Shown here piece by piece: positions 17,413 to 27,897 of a DNA stretch of 64,000 nt. The DNA comes from Streptomyces sp. NRRL S-350 (GTDB taxonomy: Bacteria > Actinomycetota > Actinomycetes > Streptomycetales > Streptomycetaceae). The position numbers and the translations under genes were made by a program. The stretch is from assembly GCF_000719705.1 (NCBI RefSeq), contig NZ_JOHO01000009.1, positions 62,001-126,000 on the forward strand. The letters are read 5' to 3'. Each line of letters begins with the position of its first letter. Positions within the stretch are counted from its first letter, which is position 1. Under the pieces are notes generated by a model. That model had not been told where the DNA came from. It ran no database searches and was given only the letters and a program-made list of their open reading frames with translations.

Positions 17413-19065
17413 GTGACTGCCCAACCTGCCACCGGTCATGAGGACGCGGACAGCCGCCGCTGGTGGGCGCTGGCGGTCATCGCCATCGCCCAACTCATGA
17501 TCGTCCTCGACATCACCATCGTGAACATCGCACTGCCGTCCGCCCAGCGGGACCTGGGCATCTCGGACGCCGACCGGCAGTGGGTGATCACCGCCTACAC
17601 GCTCGCCTTCGGCGGCCTGCTGCTGCTCGGCGGACGGCTGGGCGACCTCTTCGGCCGCAAGCGCGTCTTCACCATCGGCCTGCTGGGATTCGCCCTCGCC
17701 TCCGCCCTCGGCGGCGCCGCGGTGGACCCGACCATGCTCTTCGCCGCCCGCGCCCTCCAGGGCGCGTTCGGCGCCCTGCTCGCCCCCTCCGCGCTGGGGC
17801 TGCTCTCCACCACCTTCTCCGACCCGAGGGAGCGCAGCACGGCCTTCGGCATCTTCGGCGCGATCGCCGGCGGCGGCGCCGCGATCGGCTTCATCGCCGG
17901 CGGCCTGCTGACGGAGTACCTGAACTGGCGCTGGTGCCTGTTCGTCAACGCCCCGATCGCCGTCGTCACCGCCTTCGCCGCGTTCTCGGTGCTCAAGCGC
18001 GACCACGTCGCCAAGGGCCGCCGGGTCAGGCTGGACCTGCCGGGCGCGCTGCTCGGCTGCGGCGGCCTGCTGGCGATCGTCTTCGGCACCTCCGAGGCCG
18101 TGACCCGGGGCTGGGTCGACGGCCTGGTGCTCGGCTCGCTGCTCCTGGGCGTGGCCCTGCTGGTGGTGTTCGTCCTGGTCGAGCGGCGCAGCGCGCACCC
18201 GCTGCTGCCGGTGCACATCGTCGCCGACCGCAACCGCGGCGGCGGCGCGCTCTCGGTCGGCCTGGCCATGGTCGGCATGTTCGGCCTGTTCCTGTTCCTG
18301 ACCTACTACCTGCAGGCCATCAAGCACTTCTCGCCGGTGGTCTCCGGCCTGTCCTTCCTGCCCATGACGGCCGCCATCGTGGTGAGTTCGACGGGCTTCG
18401 CGGCCCGGCTGATGACCAGGGTGCCGTCCCGCAACCTGATCGGCCCCGGGCTGCTGCTCGCCGCCGGCGGCATGGCCTGGCTGACCCAGATGCAGGTGGA
18501 CAGCCCGTGGGCCGGCATGGTGCTGCCCGCCGAGCTGCTGCTCGGCTTCGGGATGGGCCTGGTGTTCATGCCGTCGATGAGCCTGGCCACCCTCGGGGTC
18601 GCCCCGAACGAGGCCGGTGCGGCCGCCGCCACCATCAACTCGGCCCAGCAGGTGGGTGGTTCGTTCGGCACGGCGCTGCTGAACACGGTCGCCGCGAGCG
18701 CCACCGCGAGCTTCCTGGCCACCCGGATCGCCGCGGATCCGGCGGTCCGCGCCCAAGGCGCGGTGCACGGCTACGTGGTCGCGACCTGGGTGGCGATGGG
18801 CATCCTGCTGCTGGCCGCGCTGGTCGCCTTCCTGATGATCGACCACCGGCCGGAGCCCGGCGAGGCCACCGCCGTCGAGGTCGAGGGCGGGGCCGAAGCG
18901 GCGGCCACGGCGTCCGCCGGGCGGGCCGTGGACGGGCGGCCGAGCCCGCGGGACTCGGCGATGGCCGACGTCCGCGCCCACGTCAGGGCCGACGCCAGGG
19001 CCGACGTCCGGGCGGGCGGTGAGTCCCCGGACGAACCGGGGGTCCGGCGGCCACCTGCCGATTGA
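17413..19065 (+). CDS. MFS efflux transporter, DHA2 (14-TM) family
   Basis: 550 residues. The GTG start has GGAAGG eight bases upstream. Fourteen hydrophobic segments can be counted, beginning ALAVIAIAQLMIVLDITIVN (TM1 with the D-x-T-I-V-N-V/I-A-L-P motif of DHA2 drug:H+ antiporters). Motif A is GGRLGDLFGRKR and the antiporter-type motif C region is FGAIAGGGAAIGFIAGGLL. The last ~80 residues are a hydrophilic tail with ADVRAHVRADARADVRAGG repeats. Probably exports a drug-like compound by proton exchange; no specific substrate can be assigned. Confidence 0.9.
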   Translation: MTAQPATGHEDADSRRWWALAVIAIAQLMIVLDITIVNIALPSAQRDLGISDADRQWVITAYTLAFGGLLLLGGRLGDLFGRKRVFTIGLLGFALASALGGAAVDPTMLFAARALQGAFGALLAPSALGLLSTTFSDPRERSTAFGIFGAIAGGGAAIGFIAGGLLTEYLNWRWCLFVNAPIAVVTAFAAFSVLKRDHVAKGRRVRLDLPGALLGCGGLLAIVFGTSEAVTRGWVDGLVLGSLLLGVALLVVFVLVERRSAHPLLPVHIVADRNRGGGALSVGLAMVGMFGLFLFLTYYLQAIKHFSPVVSGLSFLPMTAAIVVSSTGFAARLMTRVPSRNLIGPGLLLAAGGMAWLTQMQVDSPWAGMVLPAELLLGFGMGLVFMPSMSLATLGVAPNEAGAAAATINSAQQVGGSFGTALLNTVAASATASFLATRIAADPAVRAQGAVHGYVVATWVAMGILLLAALVAFLMIDHRPEPGEATAVEVEGGAEAAATASAGRAVDGRPSPRDSAMADVRAHVRADARADVRAGGESPDEPGVRRPPAD

Positions 19066-19146
19066 AACTTGCAGCAAGGTCTTGCAGTCAACCTCCGGCG
19101 CCTGCTTGACTCCTGGCCACCGTCCAGGGATCAAGGAGGCGCCGTC

Positions 19147-20148
19147 GTGCAGCCGGACACCACCCCCGCAGCCGCCCAACCCGCACCCGCACCGCCCGCA
19201 CCCGTCCAGCCCGTCGAGCCCGCGCCCGTCGAGCCCGCGCCCGCACCGCCCGAGTTCGACCTGCTGGTCGTCGGCGGCGCGGGCGTGGACACCATCGTCC
19301 GGGTCGACCGGCTGGAGATCCCGCCCGGCGACTCGCAGTACGTCGGGCCGGTGCACGACTACGTCGGCCACACCGGCAACGGCGTCGCCCTCGGCGCCCA
19401 CCACCTCGGCCTGCGCACCGCCTTCCTCGACTTCCTCGGCGACGACCCGCAAGGCGCCCTGGTCCGCGCCGCCTACGAGCGCCACGGCCTGCCCTTCGCC
19501 CACCTGGTGAGCCCGCACGGCACCCCGCGCGGCGTCAACCTGGTCGACGCCGCCGGCCGCCGCTTCTCCTTCTACGACGGCCGTCACCCCGCCGACCTGC
19601 GCCTGCCGCGCGCCTTCTACCTGCCGTACGCCGAACGCAGCCGGCACGTCCACCTGTCCATCACCGGCGTCAACCGCGACATGTACGGCGACCTCCACCG
19701 GCTCGGCCGCACCACCTCCACCGACCTGCACGACTGGGACGGCGCCGACCCGCACCACCGCGACTACGCGCTCGGCTCCGACCTCGTCTTCCTCTCGGTG
19801 GCCGGCTGCCGCGGCCGGCACGAGGAGGTGATGCGGGCCGTCCTCGCCGAGGGCCGCGCGCGGGTGGTCGTCGCCACCGCGGGCGCCGACGGCTGCCACC
19901 TGCTCACCCGCGGCGACCGCGTGCCGCGCCACCTGCCGGCCCCCGACCCGGGCCGCCCGGTGGTGGACACCAACGGCGCCGGGGACGCCTTCGTCTCCGG
20001 CTTCCTCTACGCCTGGCTCCAGGGCCGCGCGCCACTGGACTGCGCCCGGGCCGGCTCGGCGGCCGGCGCCTTCGCCTGCACCGCCGCCGGGACGCACACC
20101 GCGTTCCTCACGGCGCGGGAGCTGGACCGCTCACTCTCCGCCGGGTGA
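19147..20148 (+). CDS. PfkB-family carbohydrate kinase
   Basis: 333 residues from the GTG with an AAGGAGG site seven bases upstream; the ATG-like start further upstream lacks such a site. N-terminal Pro/Ala linker (about 35 residues), then FDLLVVGGAGVDTIVRVDRL. PfkB signatures: substrate-lid segment GGHTGNG-type VGHTGNGVALGAHHLGL, and the catalytic signature DTNGAGDAFVSGFLYAWLQG near the C-terminus, with Asp as catalytic base and the GAGD anion hole. Phosphorylates a sugar or nucleoside with ATP; the exact substrate is not clear. Confidence 0.88.
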   Translation: MQPDTTPAAAQPAPAPPAPVQPVEPAPVEPAPAPPEFDLLVVGGAGVDTIVRVDRLEIPPGDSQYVGPVHDYVGHTGNGVALGAHHLGLRTAFLDFLGDDPQGALVRAAYERHGLPFAHLVSPHGTPRGVNLVDAAGRRFSFYDGRHPADLRLPRAFYLPYAERSRHVHLSITGVNRDMYGDLHRLGRTTSTDLHDWDGADPHHRDYALGSDLVFLSVAGCRGRHEEVMRAVLAEGRARVVVATAGADGCHLLTRGDRVPRHLPAPDPGRPVVDTNGAGDAFVSGFLYAWLQGRAPLDCARAGSAAGAFACTAAGTHTAFLTARELDRSLSAG

Positions 20149-20251
20149 GGTTTTTCTCATCAGGATCCCAGCCTCCGGTAACGACCTTTCCAGGCTGAGG
20201 CGGCATAGTCGTTGATCGGACGCCGCCCCCGAACCCAGGCAGGAGCAAGGC

Positions 20252-21250
20252 ATGGGTCAGCACCGCCGCCAGAGGTCCCGCCGCAGGCTCCTGGCCCCGT
20301 CCCTGCTCACCGCGCTGTCCGCCGTCGTCGTGGCCACCGTGGTCGCCGGGACGCACGGGCTGGACCTCTCCGACACGACGGCCGCCGGGAAGGCCGCCCA
20401 CAGCACCCGCGCCGCCGTCGCCCCCGCGCCGCCCACGGCCGCGCAGGCGGCCGTCCCGGCCGCAGCCCCCGCACCGAGCGACAGCCCCGCGCCGAGCGGC
20501 AGTCCGACCGAGAGCCCGGCCCCGGCCGACACCGCGACACCGTCCGCCTCCGCCGCCCCGGCCGACACCCCGACGACCGCCCCTGCCACCCGCGGCGCCG
20601 CACCCGGCACCACCGCCCCCGCCCCGGCCGACGCCCACGAAACCGCCACCGTGGGTGCGCTGTTCAGCGGCTCGGTGGCGCCCGGAAACCACTTCTGCAC
20701 CGCCAGCGTGCTGCACAGCCCCACCGGCAACCTGCTGCTGACCGCCGCGCACTGCCTCAACAGCACCGACGGCGTCACCTTCGCCCCCGGCTACCGCGAC
20801 GGCTCCGCCCCGTACGGCACCTGGCAGGTGACGGCGATCCACACCACCACCGGCTGGTCCCAGAAGGGCGACGTGGACGAGGACTTCGCGATCCTGGAGA
20901 CGGCCCCCAGCAACGGCCGCCAGGTCGAGGACGTGGTCGGCGGCAACCACCTGGGCGCCGACGAGCCCTTCGACGCCACCGTCCGCCTCTACGGCTACCC
21001 GGCCGGCTCCGACGAGCCCAACCTCTGCACCAACACCACCGGCCGGCAGAGCTCCTACCAGCGGGTCATCGAGTGTCCGGCCTACCCGGCGGGCACCAGC
21101 GGCGGCCCCTGGATCAACGTGGCCACCGGCGACGTGGTCGGCGCCATCGGCGGCTACCAGCAGGGCGGCGACAGCGACGACGTCTCGTACAGCGCCTACT
21201 TCGACCACACCATCGCGACCCTCTACACCCAGGTCGAAGCCGCGTCCTGA
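20252..21250 (+). CDS. Secreted trypsin-like serine protease
   Basis: 332 residues. A basic N-terminus (GQHRRQRSRRR) and hydrophobic core (LLTALSAVVVATVVAG) form a signal peptide, followed by ~85 residues of Pro/Ala/Ser/Thr-rich linker, then the protease domain. Catalytic triad: His in LLLTAAHCLN, Asp in DVDEDFAILE, Ser in AGTSGGPWINV. Paired Cys around the His loop and in NLCTNTTG/ECPAYP suggest disulfides. V8/trypsin-like S1 peptidase released to the medium or wall; physiological substrate unknown. AGGAGC ribosome site before the ATG. Confidence 0.9.
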   Translation: MGQHRRQRSRRRLLAPSLLTALSAVVVATVVAGTHGLDLSDTTAAGKAAHSTRAAVAPAPPTAAQAAVPAAAPAPSDSPAPSGSPTESPAPADTATPSASAAPADTPTTAPATRGAAPGTTAPAPADAHETATVGALFSGSVAPGNHFCTASVLHSPTGNLLLTAAHCLNSTDGVTFAPGYRDGSAPYGTWQVTAIHTTTGWSQKGDVDEDFAILETAPSNGRQVEDVVGGNHLGADEPFDATVRLYGYPAGSDEPNLCTNTTGRQSSYQRVIECPAYPAGTSGGPWINVATGDVVGAIGGYQQGGDSDDVSYSAYFDHTIATLYTQVEAAS

Positions 21251-21324
21251 CCCGTCCCGCCCGCTGCGGCCCGCACCGTCCGGGCGGGCCGGGCGGGCAG
21301 CGGCGGCCGGCCCGGGACATGACG

Positions 21325-21364
21325 AAGGCCCAGATCCGTGGACAACTCCACTGACCTGGGCCTT
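21325..21364. terminator. Bidirectional terminator hairpin between protease and tRNA-Arg
   Basis: AAGGCCCAG (21325-21333) pairs with CTGGGCCTT (21356-21364); the loop contains an inner stem GTGGA/TCCAC. It follows the protease gene on the plus strand and lies downstream of the tRNA on the minus strand, so it can end both transcripts. Confidence 0.75.
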
Positions 21365-21392
21365 GGTTGCACTCCTGCGTTCCGCGCGTGAG

Positions 21393-21464
21393 TGCCCCCG
21401 GTAGGATTCGAACCTACGCACCCGCCTCCGGAGGGCGGTGCTCTATCCCCTGAGCTACGGGGGC
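21393..21464 (-). tRNA. tRNA-Arg (anticodon CCG)
   Basis: On the minus strand a 72-base cloverleaf: acceptor GCCCCCG/CGGGGGC, D arm GCTC...GAGC, anticodon stem CCGCC/GGCGG around the loop CTCCGGA (anticodon CCG, reading CGG codons), T arm GTAGG-TTCGAAT-CCTAC and discriminator A. CCA is not encoded. CGG is a common Arg codon here, so this is a heavily used tRNA. Interestingly argS lies less than 1 kb away on the other strand. Confidence 0.97.
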
Positions 21465-21665
21465 CTTTCGGCCTGTCGGGTGCTCGCGCTTCCGACGTGG
21501 AGAACACTACCAGGCCCGGGCCGTGGTCCGTGCACGGGTTTTCCGGGCGTCGGCGGAGCGGTCGTGCGACGGTCGTGCGACGGTCCGGCGGCGGTCGCGG
21601 GCGGGCCGGGGCGGAAGTGCCCAAAGGCCGGACGGGGCGGCGGGGCCGCGGATACCCTCGGTGAG

Positions 21666-22091
21666 GTGTCGGGAGTGTCCGGGCGGGTCCTCGTGGTGGA
21701 CGACAGCGAGGTGATCCGCCAGCTGATCAGGGTCAACCTGGAGCTCGAGGGCTTCGAGGTGGTGACCGCCGCCGACGGCGCTGAGTGCCTGGAGGTCATC
21801 CGCCGGGTGAAGCCCGACGTGGTGACGCTGGACGTGGTGATGCCGCGCCTGGACGGCCTGCGGACGGCGGCCCGGCTGCGCGCGACGCCGGACACCAGTC
21901 GGCTCCCGATCGCGATCGTCAGCGCCTGCACTCCGGCGGACCTGGACCTGGGGGAGACCGTCGGTGTGGACGGCTACCTCGGCAAGCCCTTCGACCCGGC
22001 CGACCTGGTGGCGCTGGTGCGTCGGCTGATGCCGGGCGGACAGCCGGCCGCGTTTCGCCCTGAGCGAACACGGCGGACCGATCGCGGCTGA
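21666..22091 (+). CDS. Single-domain CheY-like response regulator
   Basis: 141 residues, essentially one receiver domain: acidic pocket VLVVDDSEVIRQL, phospho-acceptor Asp in VVTLDVVMPRLDGL, Ser/Thr switch in IAIVSACT and Lys in GYLGKPFDPADL. No output domain. The GTG chosen has TACCCT (21653-21658) seven bases before it, pointing to a leaderless mRNA; a second GTG at 21675 is possible. This gene commonly precedes argS in Streptomyces. The partner kinase is not nearby. Confidence 0.85.
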   Translation: MSGVSGRVLVVDDSEVIRQLIRVNLELEGFEVVTAADGAECLEVIRRVKPDVVTLDVVMPRLDGLRTAARLRATPDTSRLPIAIVSACTPADLDLGETVGVDGYLGKPFDPADLVALVRRLMPGGQPAAFRPERTRRTDRG

Positions 22092-22175
22092 CACCCCTGG
22101 GGGGACGGTGCGGCGGCGTCTCAACCGGCAAACCGGGTGGCGGGCGGGCACCCCGTCTCGCCTACGCTTGGCGTC

Positions 22176-23831
22176 GTGACCCCCGCAGAGCTTTCCCAGG
22201 CAGTCCAGGCCGCAGTGAGCGCCGCCGTCGAGGCGGGCGAGCTGGCCGTCGCCGTGCCCGAGCACGTGACGGTCGAGCGGCCCAAGAACAGGGACCACGG
22301 CGACTACGCGACCAACGTGGCCCTCCAGCTCGCCAAGGCGGCCGGCAAGCCGCCGCGAGCCGTCGCCGAACTGCTGGCCGCACGCCTGCGAGGGATCACT
22401 GGCGTCGCCGAGGTCGAGATCGCCGGTCCGGGCTTCCTGAACATCACCCTGGACACCGCCACCGCCGGTGCGCTGGCGCGCACCATCGTCGAGGCGGGCG
22501 AGGCCTACGGCCGCAACGAGGCGCTCAAGGGCCTCCGGATCAACCTGGAGTTCGTCTCCGCCAACCCGACCGGCCCGATCCACATCGGCGGCGTCCGCTG
22601 GGCCGCCGTCGGCGACTCGCTGGCGCGCGTGCTGCGGGCCTCCGGCGCCGACGTCACCACCGAGTACTACCTCAACGACGCGGGCGTGCAGATCTCCAAG
22701 TTCGCCGCCTCACTGCAGGCCGCCGCGAACGGCCGCGAGGTGCCGGCGGACGGCTACGTCGGCGAGTACATCGGCGACATCGCCAAGGCGCTCACCGACG
22801 CGATCCCGGGGGTGCTCGACCTGCCCGAGGCCGAGCAGCTGGAGGTCTTCCGCACCGAGGGCCTGAAGCTCATGGTGGCCGAGATCAAGCGCTCCATGGA
22901 GGAGTTCGGCACCCACTTCGACGTGTGGTTCTCGGAGAAGTCGCTGCACGACTCCGGCGCCGTCGAGAAGGCCATCGACCGGCTGCGCGAGCAGGGCCAC
23001 GTCTTCGAGGCGGACGGCGCGGTCTTCCTGCGCACCACCGACTTCGGCGACGACAAGGACCGCGTCCTGATCAAGGCCGACGGCGACAAGACCTACTTCG
23101 CCGCCGACGCCGCCTACTACCTGTCCAAGCGGGACCGCGGCGCCGAGGTCGCGCTCTACATGCTGGGCGCCGACCACCACGGGTACGTCAACCGCCTGAA
23201 GGCCATCGCGGCCTGCGCGGGCGACGACCTGAACCGCAACATCGAGGTGAAGATCGGCCAGTTCGTGAAGATGATTCGCGACGGCGAGGAGGTCCGCATG
23301 TCCAAGCGGGCCGGCAACATCATCACGATCGACGACGTGGTCGAGTGGATCGGCGTGGACGCCGCCCGCTACACCCTGGCGCGCTCCTCCACGGACTCGA
23401 CGATCACGCTGGACATCAACATCCTGACCAGTCAGACCAACGAGAACCGGGTCTTCTACGTCCAGTACGCGCACGCCCGGATGTCGTCGCTGCAGCGCAA
23501 GGCGGCGGACCTGGGCATCACGCGCTCGGCGGACTTCAAACCGGAGCTGCTGGCCACCGAGTGGGAGAACGAGTTGCTCGGCCGCCTCGCCGAGTTCCCC
23601 GGAGTGCTGGCCGAGGCCGGCGAGTTCCGCCAGCCGCACCGGGTCGCCGTGTACCTGGAGGGCCTGGCCGGCGCGTACCACCGCTTCTGGGACAACTGCC
23701 CCGTCCTGCCCAAGGGCGACGACGAGGCCACGGACCTCACGCACGCCCGCCTCTGGCTGGTCGAGGCGACGCGCACCGTGCTCGCCAACGGCCTGACGCT
23801 CCTGGGCGTGACGGCGCCCGAGCGGATGTAG
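22176..23831 (+). CDS. argS: Arginyl-tRNA synthetase
   Basis: 551 residues, class Ia synthetase. Attaches Arg to tRNA-Arg in the cytosol. HIGH motif is [12 protein letters not shown] (about 127-138) and the KMSKS equivalent is [10 protein letters not shown]-terminal Arg-tRNA synthetase add-domain contains [19 protein letters not shown]; the C-terminal anticodon-binding helices run from FYVQYAHAR to the end with MetRS-like YRFY... segment. TACGCT at 22163-22168 lies seven bases before the GTG, implying a leaderless transcript; no ribosome site is present. No T-box is seen. Confidence 0.96.
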   Translation: MTPAELSQAVQAAVSAAVEAGELAVAVPEHVTVERPKNRDHGDYATNVALQLAKAAGKPPRAVAELLAARLRGITGVAEVEIAGPGFLNITLDTATAGALARTIVEAGEAYGRNEALKGLRINLEFVSANPTGPIHIGGVRWAAVGDSLARVLRASGADVTTEYYLNDAGVQISKFAASLQAAANGREVPADGYVGEYIGDIAKALTDAIPGVLDLPEAEQLEVFRTEGLKLMVAEIKRSMEEFGTHFDVWFSEKSLHDSGAVEKAIDRLREQGHVFEADGAVFLRTTDFGDDKDRVLIKADGDKTYFAADAAYYLSKRDRGAEVALYMLGADHHGYVNRLKAIAACAGDDLNRNIEVKIGQFVKMIRDGEEVRMSKRAGNIITIDDVVEWIGVDAARYTLARSSTDSTITLDINILTSQTNENRVFYVQYAHARMSSLQRKAADLGITRSADFKPELLATEWENELLGRLAEFPGVLAEAGEFRQPHRVAVYLEGLAGAYHRFWDNCPVLPKGDDEATDLTHARLWLVEATRTVLANGLTLLGVTAPERM

Positions 23832-23856
23832 GAACCACCCCCAAGCGCACAGCGGG

Positions 23857-23889
23857 GGCGGCTGACGGTCAACGGTGACCGTCGCCGCC
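23857..23889. terminator. Hairpin between argS and lysA
   Basis: GGCGGC-T-GACGGTCA pairs with TGACCGTC-GCCGCC around an ACGG loop (14 pairs with one bulged T). No T-tract follows, so it may only partly terminate or attenuate transcription into lysA. Confidence 0.55.
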
Positions 23890-23919
23890 CCTCGCCATAG
23901 GTCAAGGAAACCGACAGAC

Positions 23920-25311
23920 ATGAGTCGCTCCGCACACCCCGCAGGCCCCCGGCACGGCGATGTGCTGCCCGAGGGCCACTACCAGGCCCCGCCGGCCGAC
24001 CTGAACGCGCTCGACCCCAAGGTCTGGTCGCGCACCGTCGCCCGCGCCGCCGACGGCCAGGCCACCGTCGGCGGGATCGGCGTCCGGCAACTGGCGGCCG
24101 AGTTCGGCACCCCGGCGTACGTGCTGGACGAGGAGGACTTCCGGGCCCGGGCGCGCGCCTGGCGGGACGCCTTCGGCACCGGGGCGGACGTCTACTACGC
24201 CGGAAAGGCGTTCCTCTCCAAGGCGGTCGTGCGCTGGCTGCACGAGGAGGGCCTCAACCTCGACGTGTGCAGCGCGGGCGAGTTGGCCGTCGCGCTGGCC
24301 GCCGGGATGCCGCCGCGGCGGATCGCGCTGCACGGCAACAACAAGTCGGTGGACGAGCTCGAACACGCGGTGAAGACCGGCGTCGGGCACATCGTGGTCG
24401 ACTCGTACGAGGAGATCGAGCGCCTGGCCGCGATCGCCGCCCGCCAGGGGGTGCGCCAGCAGGTGCTGATCCGGGTCACCGTCGGCGTCGAGGCGCACAC
24501 CCACGAGTTCATCGCCACCGCGCACGAGGACCAGAAGTTCGGGCTGTCGCTGGGCGGGGGAGCGGCCGCCGAGGCGGTGCGCCGGGTGCTCGGCCACGAC
24601 AGCCTGGAGCTGCGCGGCATCCACTCGCACATCGGCTCGCAGATCTTCGACACGGCGGGCTTCGAGGTGGCGGCCCGCCGGGTGGTCGGCCTGCTCGCCG
24701 AGATCCGCGACGAGCACGGCGTGCAGCTGCCCGAGATCGACCTCGGCGGCGGCCTCGGCATCGCGTACACCAGCGACGACGACCCGCGCGAGCCGGCCGA
24801 GATCGCGGCCGCGCTGGCCGACATCGTCCGCCGCGAGTGCGCCGCCGCGCAGCTGGACGCGCCCCGGCTGAGCGTGGAGCCGGGCCGGGCGATCGTCGGC
24901 CCGACGGCGTTCACGCTGTACGAGGTCGGCACCGTCAAGCCGGTGGCGGGCCTGCGCACCTACGTCAGCGTGGACGGCGGGATGTCCGACAACATCCGCA
25001 CCGCCCTGTACGACGCCGAGTACTCGGTGGCCCTGGTGTCGCGCACCAGCGAGGCCGCGCCGATGCTGGTCAGGGTGGTCGGCAAGCACTGCGAGTCCGG
25101 CGACATCGTCGTCCGGGACGCCTTCCTGCCGGCCGACCTCGCCCCGGGCGACCTGATCGCGGTGCCCGCCACCGGCGCCTACTGCCGTTCGATGGCGAGC
25201 AACTACAACCACGCCCTGAGGCCGCCCGTGGTGGCCGTCGAGGGCGGTGCGGCCCGGGTGATCGTCCGGCGCGAGACGGAGGAGGATCTCCTGCGTCTCG
25301 ATATCGGATGA
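23920..25311 (+). CDS. lysA: Diaminopimelate decarboxylase
   Basis: 463 residues. Converts meso-diaminopimelate to lysine, the last step of lysine synthesis, with PLP. Fold-type III features: PLP lysine in [12 protein letters not shown] (about residue 91), HGNNKS, the glycine-rich phosphate loop [21 protein letters not shown], and across-dimer active-site segments KHCESGDI and [16 protein letters not shown] with AAGGA ribosome site. Head of the lysine/threonine block lysA-hom-thrC-thrB. Confidence 0.96.
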   Translation: MSRSAHPAGPRHGDVLPEGHYQAPPADLNALDPKVWSRTVARAADGQATVGGIGVRQLAAEFGTPAYVLDEEDFRARARAWRDAFGTGADVYYAGKAFLSKAVVRWLHEEGLNLDVCSAGELAVALAAGMPPRRIALHGNNKSVDELEHAVKTGVGHIVVDSYEEIERLAAIAARQGVRQQVLIRVTVGVEAHTHEFIATAHEDQKFGLSLGGGAAAEAVRRVLGHDSLELRGIHSHIGSQIFDTAGFEVAARRVVGLLAEIRDEHGVQLPEIDLGGGLGIAYTSDDDPREPAEIAAALADIVRRECAAAQLDAPRLSVEPGRAIVGPTAFTLYEVGTVKPVAGLRTYVSVDGGMSDNIRTALYDAEYSVALVSRTSEAAPMLVRVVGKHCESGDIVVRDAFLPADLAPGDLIAVPATGAYCRSMASNYNHALRPPVVAVEGGAARVIVRRETEEDLLRLDIG

Positions 25312-25449
25312 CGAAATCCTCGTCTCAGATCATGGAACGACCGTAGATCCGTGCGGAAAGTCCCGGAGACTGGTACGGACCGAAGTTCCCGGCGGGCGGG
25401 AAAACCGCCGGAAATACCGAAGCAGATGAATGCAGAGCGGAGTCGGATG

Positions 25450-26739
25450 ATGCGTACGCGCCCGCTGAAGGTGGCGTTGCTGGGTTGTGGTGTGGTGGGC
25501 TCCGAGGTGGCGCGCATCATGACGACGACGGCCGACGACCTCGCCGCTCGCATCGGTGCCCCGGTCGAGCTGGCCGGGATCGCGGTCCGCCGGGCCGGGC
25601 GGGTGCGCCCGGGGGTGCCCGAGCACCTGATCACCACCGACGCCGAGGCCCTGGTCGGCCGCGGCGACATCGACGTGGTGGTCGAGGTCGTGGGCGGCAT
25701 CGAGCCGTCCAAATCCCTGATCCTGTCGGCCTTCAAGCAGGGCGCCTCGGTGGTCAGCGCCAACAAGGCGCTGCTCGCCAAGGACGGCACCGCGCTGCAC
25801 GCGGCGGCCGCCGAGGCCGGCGTGGACCTGTACTACGAGGCCGCGGTGGCGGGTGCGATCCCGCTGCTGCGCCCGCTGCGCGAATCCCTCGCGGGCGACA
25901 AGGTCAACCGGGTGCTGGGCATCGTCAACGGCACCACCAACTTCATCCTCGACAAGATGGACACCACCGGCGCCGGCTACTCGGAGGCGCTGGAGGAGGC
26001 CACCGCGCTGGGCTACGCCGAGGCCGACCCGACGGCCGACGTCGAGGGCTTCGACGCCGCCGCCAAGGCCGCGATCCTGGCCGGCATCGCCTTCCACACC
26101 GAGGTGACCGCGGCGGACGTCTACCGCGAGGGCATCACCGAGGTGACCGCGGCCGACATCGCCTCCGCCAAGGAGATGGGCTGCGTGGTCAAGCTGCTCG
26201 CGATCTGCGAGCGGGCGGCCGACGGCGAGTCCGTCACCGCGCGGGTCCACCCGGCGATGATCCCGCTCTCGCACCCGCTGGCCTCCGTCCGCGAGGCGTA
26301 CAACGCGGTGTTCGTCGAGGCCGAGGCGGCCGGCCGGCTGATGTTCTACGGCCCGGGCGCGGGCGGCTCGCCGACCGCCTCCGCGGTGCTCGGCGACCTG
26401 GTCGCGGTCTGCCGCAACAAGCTGGCCGGCGCCACCGGTCCCGGGGACTCGGTGTACACGCAGCTGCCGGCCAAGCCGATGGACGAGGTGGTCACCCGCT
26501 ACCACGTCAGCCTCGACGTGGACGACCGCGCGGGTGTGCTCGCCCAGGTGGCGTCCGTCTTCGCCGAGCACGGCGTCTCCATCGACACCGTGCGCCAGCA
26601 GGGCCGCGACGGCGACGCCTCGCTCGTCGTGGTCACCCACCGTGCCACCGACGCCGCGCTGTCGGCGACGGTCGACAAGCTCCGCGCGCTGGACAGCGTG
26701 CGGGACGTGGCCAGCATCATGCGGGTCGAAGGGGAATAA
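25450..26739 (+). CDS. hom: Homoserine dehydrogenase
   Basis: 429 residues from MRTRPLKVALLGCGVVGSEV; a GCGGAG site seven bases upstream favours this ATG over the adjacent one at 25447. NAD(P)H reduces aspartate semialdehyde to homoserine, the branch toward Met and Thr. N-terminal Rossmann GCGVVG, Lys in VSANKALLAKDG, catalytic-domain GIVNGTTNFILDKM, and a C-terminal ACT domain (YHVSLDVDDRAGVLAQVASV) that gives threonine feedback inhibition in this family. Nine bases from thrC, so co-transcribed. Confidence 0.95.
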   Translation: MRTRPLKVALLGCGVVGSEVARIMTTTADDLAARIGAPVELAGIAVRRAGRVRPGVPEHLITTDAEALVGRGDIDVVVEVVGGIEPSKSLILSAFKQGASVVSANKALLAKDGTALHAAAAEAGVDLYYEAAVAGAIPLLRPLRESLAGDKVNRVLGIVNGTTNFILDKMDTTGAGYSEALEEATALGYAEADPTADVEGFDAAAKAAILAGIAFHTEVTAADVYREGITEVTAADIASAKEMGCVVKLLAICERAADGESVTARVHPAMIPLSHPLASVREAYNAVFVEAEAAGRLMFYGPGAGGSPTASAVLGDLVAVCRNKLAGATGPGDSVYTQLPAKPMDEVVTRYHVSLDVDDRAGVLAQVASVFAEHGVSIDTVRQQGRDGDASLVVVTHRATDAALSATVDKLRALDSVRDVASIMRVEGE

Positions 26740-26748
26740 GGAACTGCC

Positions 26749-27849
26749 ATGAACGCCGTTGCCGAGAACGTCGTCCGAGGCGCGCACACCCACCAGTGGC
26801 GCGGCCTGATCGAGGAGTACCGGGACCGCCTGCCGGTCACCGCGGCCACCCCGGTGGTCACCCTGCTGGAGGGCGGCACGCCCCTGGTCCCCGCCCAGGT
26901 GCTCTCCGAGCGCACCGGCTGCGAGGTCTACCTCAAGGTCGAGGGCGCCAACCCGACCGGCTCCTTCAAGGACCGCGGGATGACGATGGCCATCTCCAAG
27001 GCCAAGGAGGAGGGCGCGCAGGCGGTCATCTGCGCGTCCACCGGCAACACCTCGGCCTCCGCCGCCGCGTACGCGGTGCGGGCCGGAATGGTCTCCGCGG
27101 TGCTCGTCCCGCAGGGCAAGATCGCCCTCGGCAAGATGGGCCAGGCGCTGGTGCACGGCGCCCGGATCCTGCAGGTCGACGGGAACTTCGACGACTGCCT
27201 CACCCTCGCACGGGAACTGTCCGAGAAGTACCCGGTGGCCCTGGTCAACTCGGTGAACCCGGTGCGCATCGAGGGCCAGAAGACCGCGGCCTTCGAGATC
27301 GTCGACATGCTCGGCGACGCCCCCGACCTCCACGTCCTGCCGGTCGGCAACGCGGGCAACATCACCGCCTACTGGAAGGGCTACCGCGAGTACGCCGCGG
27401 ACGGCCTCTCCTCGCGCTCCCCGCGGATGTGGGGCTTCCAGGCCTCCGGCTCGGCCCCGATCGTGGACGGCGCGCCGGTGCTCAAGCCGCAGACCATCGC
27501 CACCGCGATCCGGATCGGCAACCCCGCCTCCTGGGACTTCGCGCTCGCCGCGCGGGACGAGTCCGGCGGCCTCATCGACAAGGTGACGGACCGTCAGATC
27601 CTGTCCGCGTACCGGCTGTTGGCGTCGCAGGAGGGCGTCTTCGTGGAGCCCGCCTCGGCCGCCTCGGTGGCCGGCCTGCTGGCCAAGGCGGAGGCCGGCC
27701 TGGTCGACCCGGGCCAGCGGATCGTCTGCACCGTGACCGGCAACGGCCTCAAGGACCCGGACTGGGCGGTGGCCGGCGCGCCGCAGCCGCAGATCGTCGC
27801 GGTCGACCCGGAGGCGGCGGCCCGGCAGCTCGGACTGCTCGACCGGTAG
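26749..27849 (+). CDS. thrC: Threonine synthase
   Basis: 366 residues, short bacterial type. PLP-dependent conversion of O-phosphohomoserine to threonine. PLP lysine in [19 protein letters not shown] (about residue 80), phosphate-binding [12 protein letters not shown], and [17 protein letters not shown] in the small domain. AAGGAAC site precedes the ATG and the gene follows hom by nine bases. It ends before a strong terminator, so thrB is transcribed from its own promoter. Confidence 0.95.
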   Translation: MNAVAENVVRGAHTHQWRGLIEEYRDRLPVTAATPVVTLLEGGTPLVPAQVLSERTGCEVYLKVEGANPTGSFKDRGMTMAISKAKEEGAQAVICASTGNTSASAAAYAVRAGMVSAVLVPQGKIALGKMGQALVHGARILQVDGNFDDCLTLARELSEKYPVALVNSVNPVRIEGQKTAAFEIVDMLGDAPDLHVLPVGNAGNITAYWKGYREYAADGLSSRSPRMWGFQASGSAPIVDGAPVLKPQTIATAIRIGNPASWDFALAARDESGGLIDKVTDRQILSAYRLLASQEGVFVEPASAASVAGLLAKAEAGLVDPGQRIVCTVTGNGLKDPDWAVAGAPQPQIVAVDPEAAARQLGLLDR

Positions 27850-27865
27850 CGTGGTCTGACACTTC

Positions 27866-27897
27866 GACGGGCCGACCCTTTCGGGGGTCGGCCCGTC
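27866..27897 (+). terminator. Strong hairpin after thrC
   Basis: GACGGGCCGACCC (27866-27878) pairs perfectly with GGGTCGGCCCGTC (27885-27897) around a short loop; no T-tract. It isolates hom-thrC from thrB. Confidence 0.8.

Noticed and set aside
15394..20097. Extension of the TetR frame to an 1819-codon minus-strand ORF
   Set aside because: Covers the DUF885, MFS and PfkB genes on the opposite strand; only the last 251 codons show TetR similarity, with a promoter right before that ATG.
21325..21464. Integration site (att) in tRNA-Arg
   Set aside because: No integrase, no duplicated tRNA end and no change of gene content around it.
22092..22175. T-box riboswitch before argS
   Set aside because: Only 84 bases, no specifier stem or T-box sequence; the gene appears leaderless.
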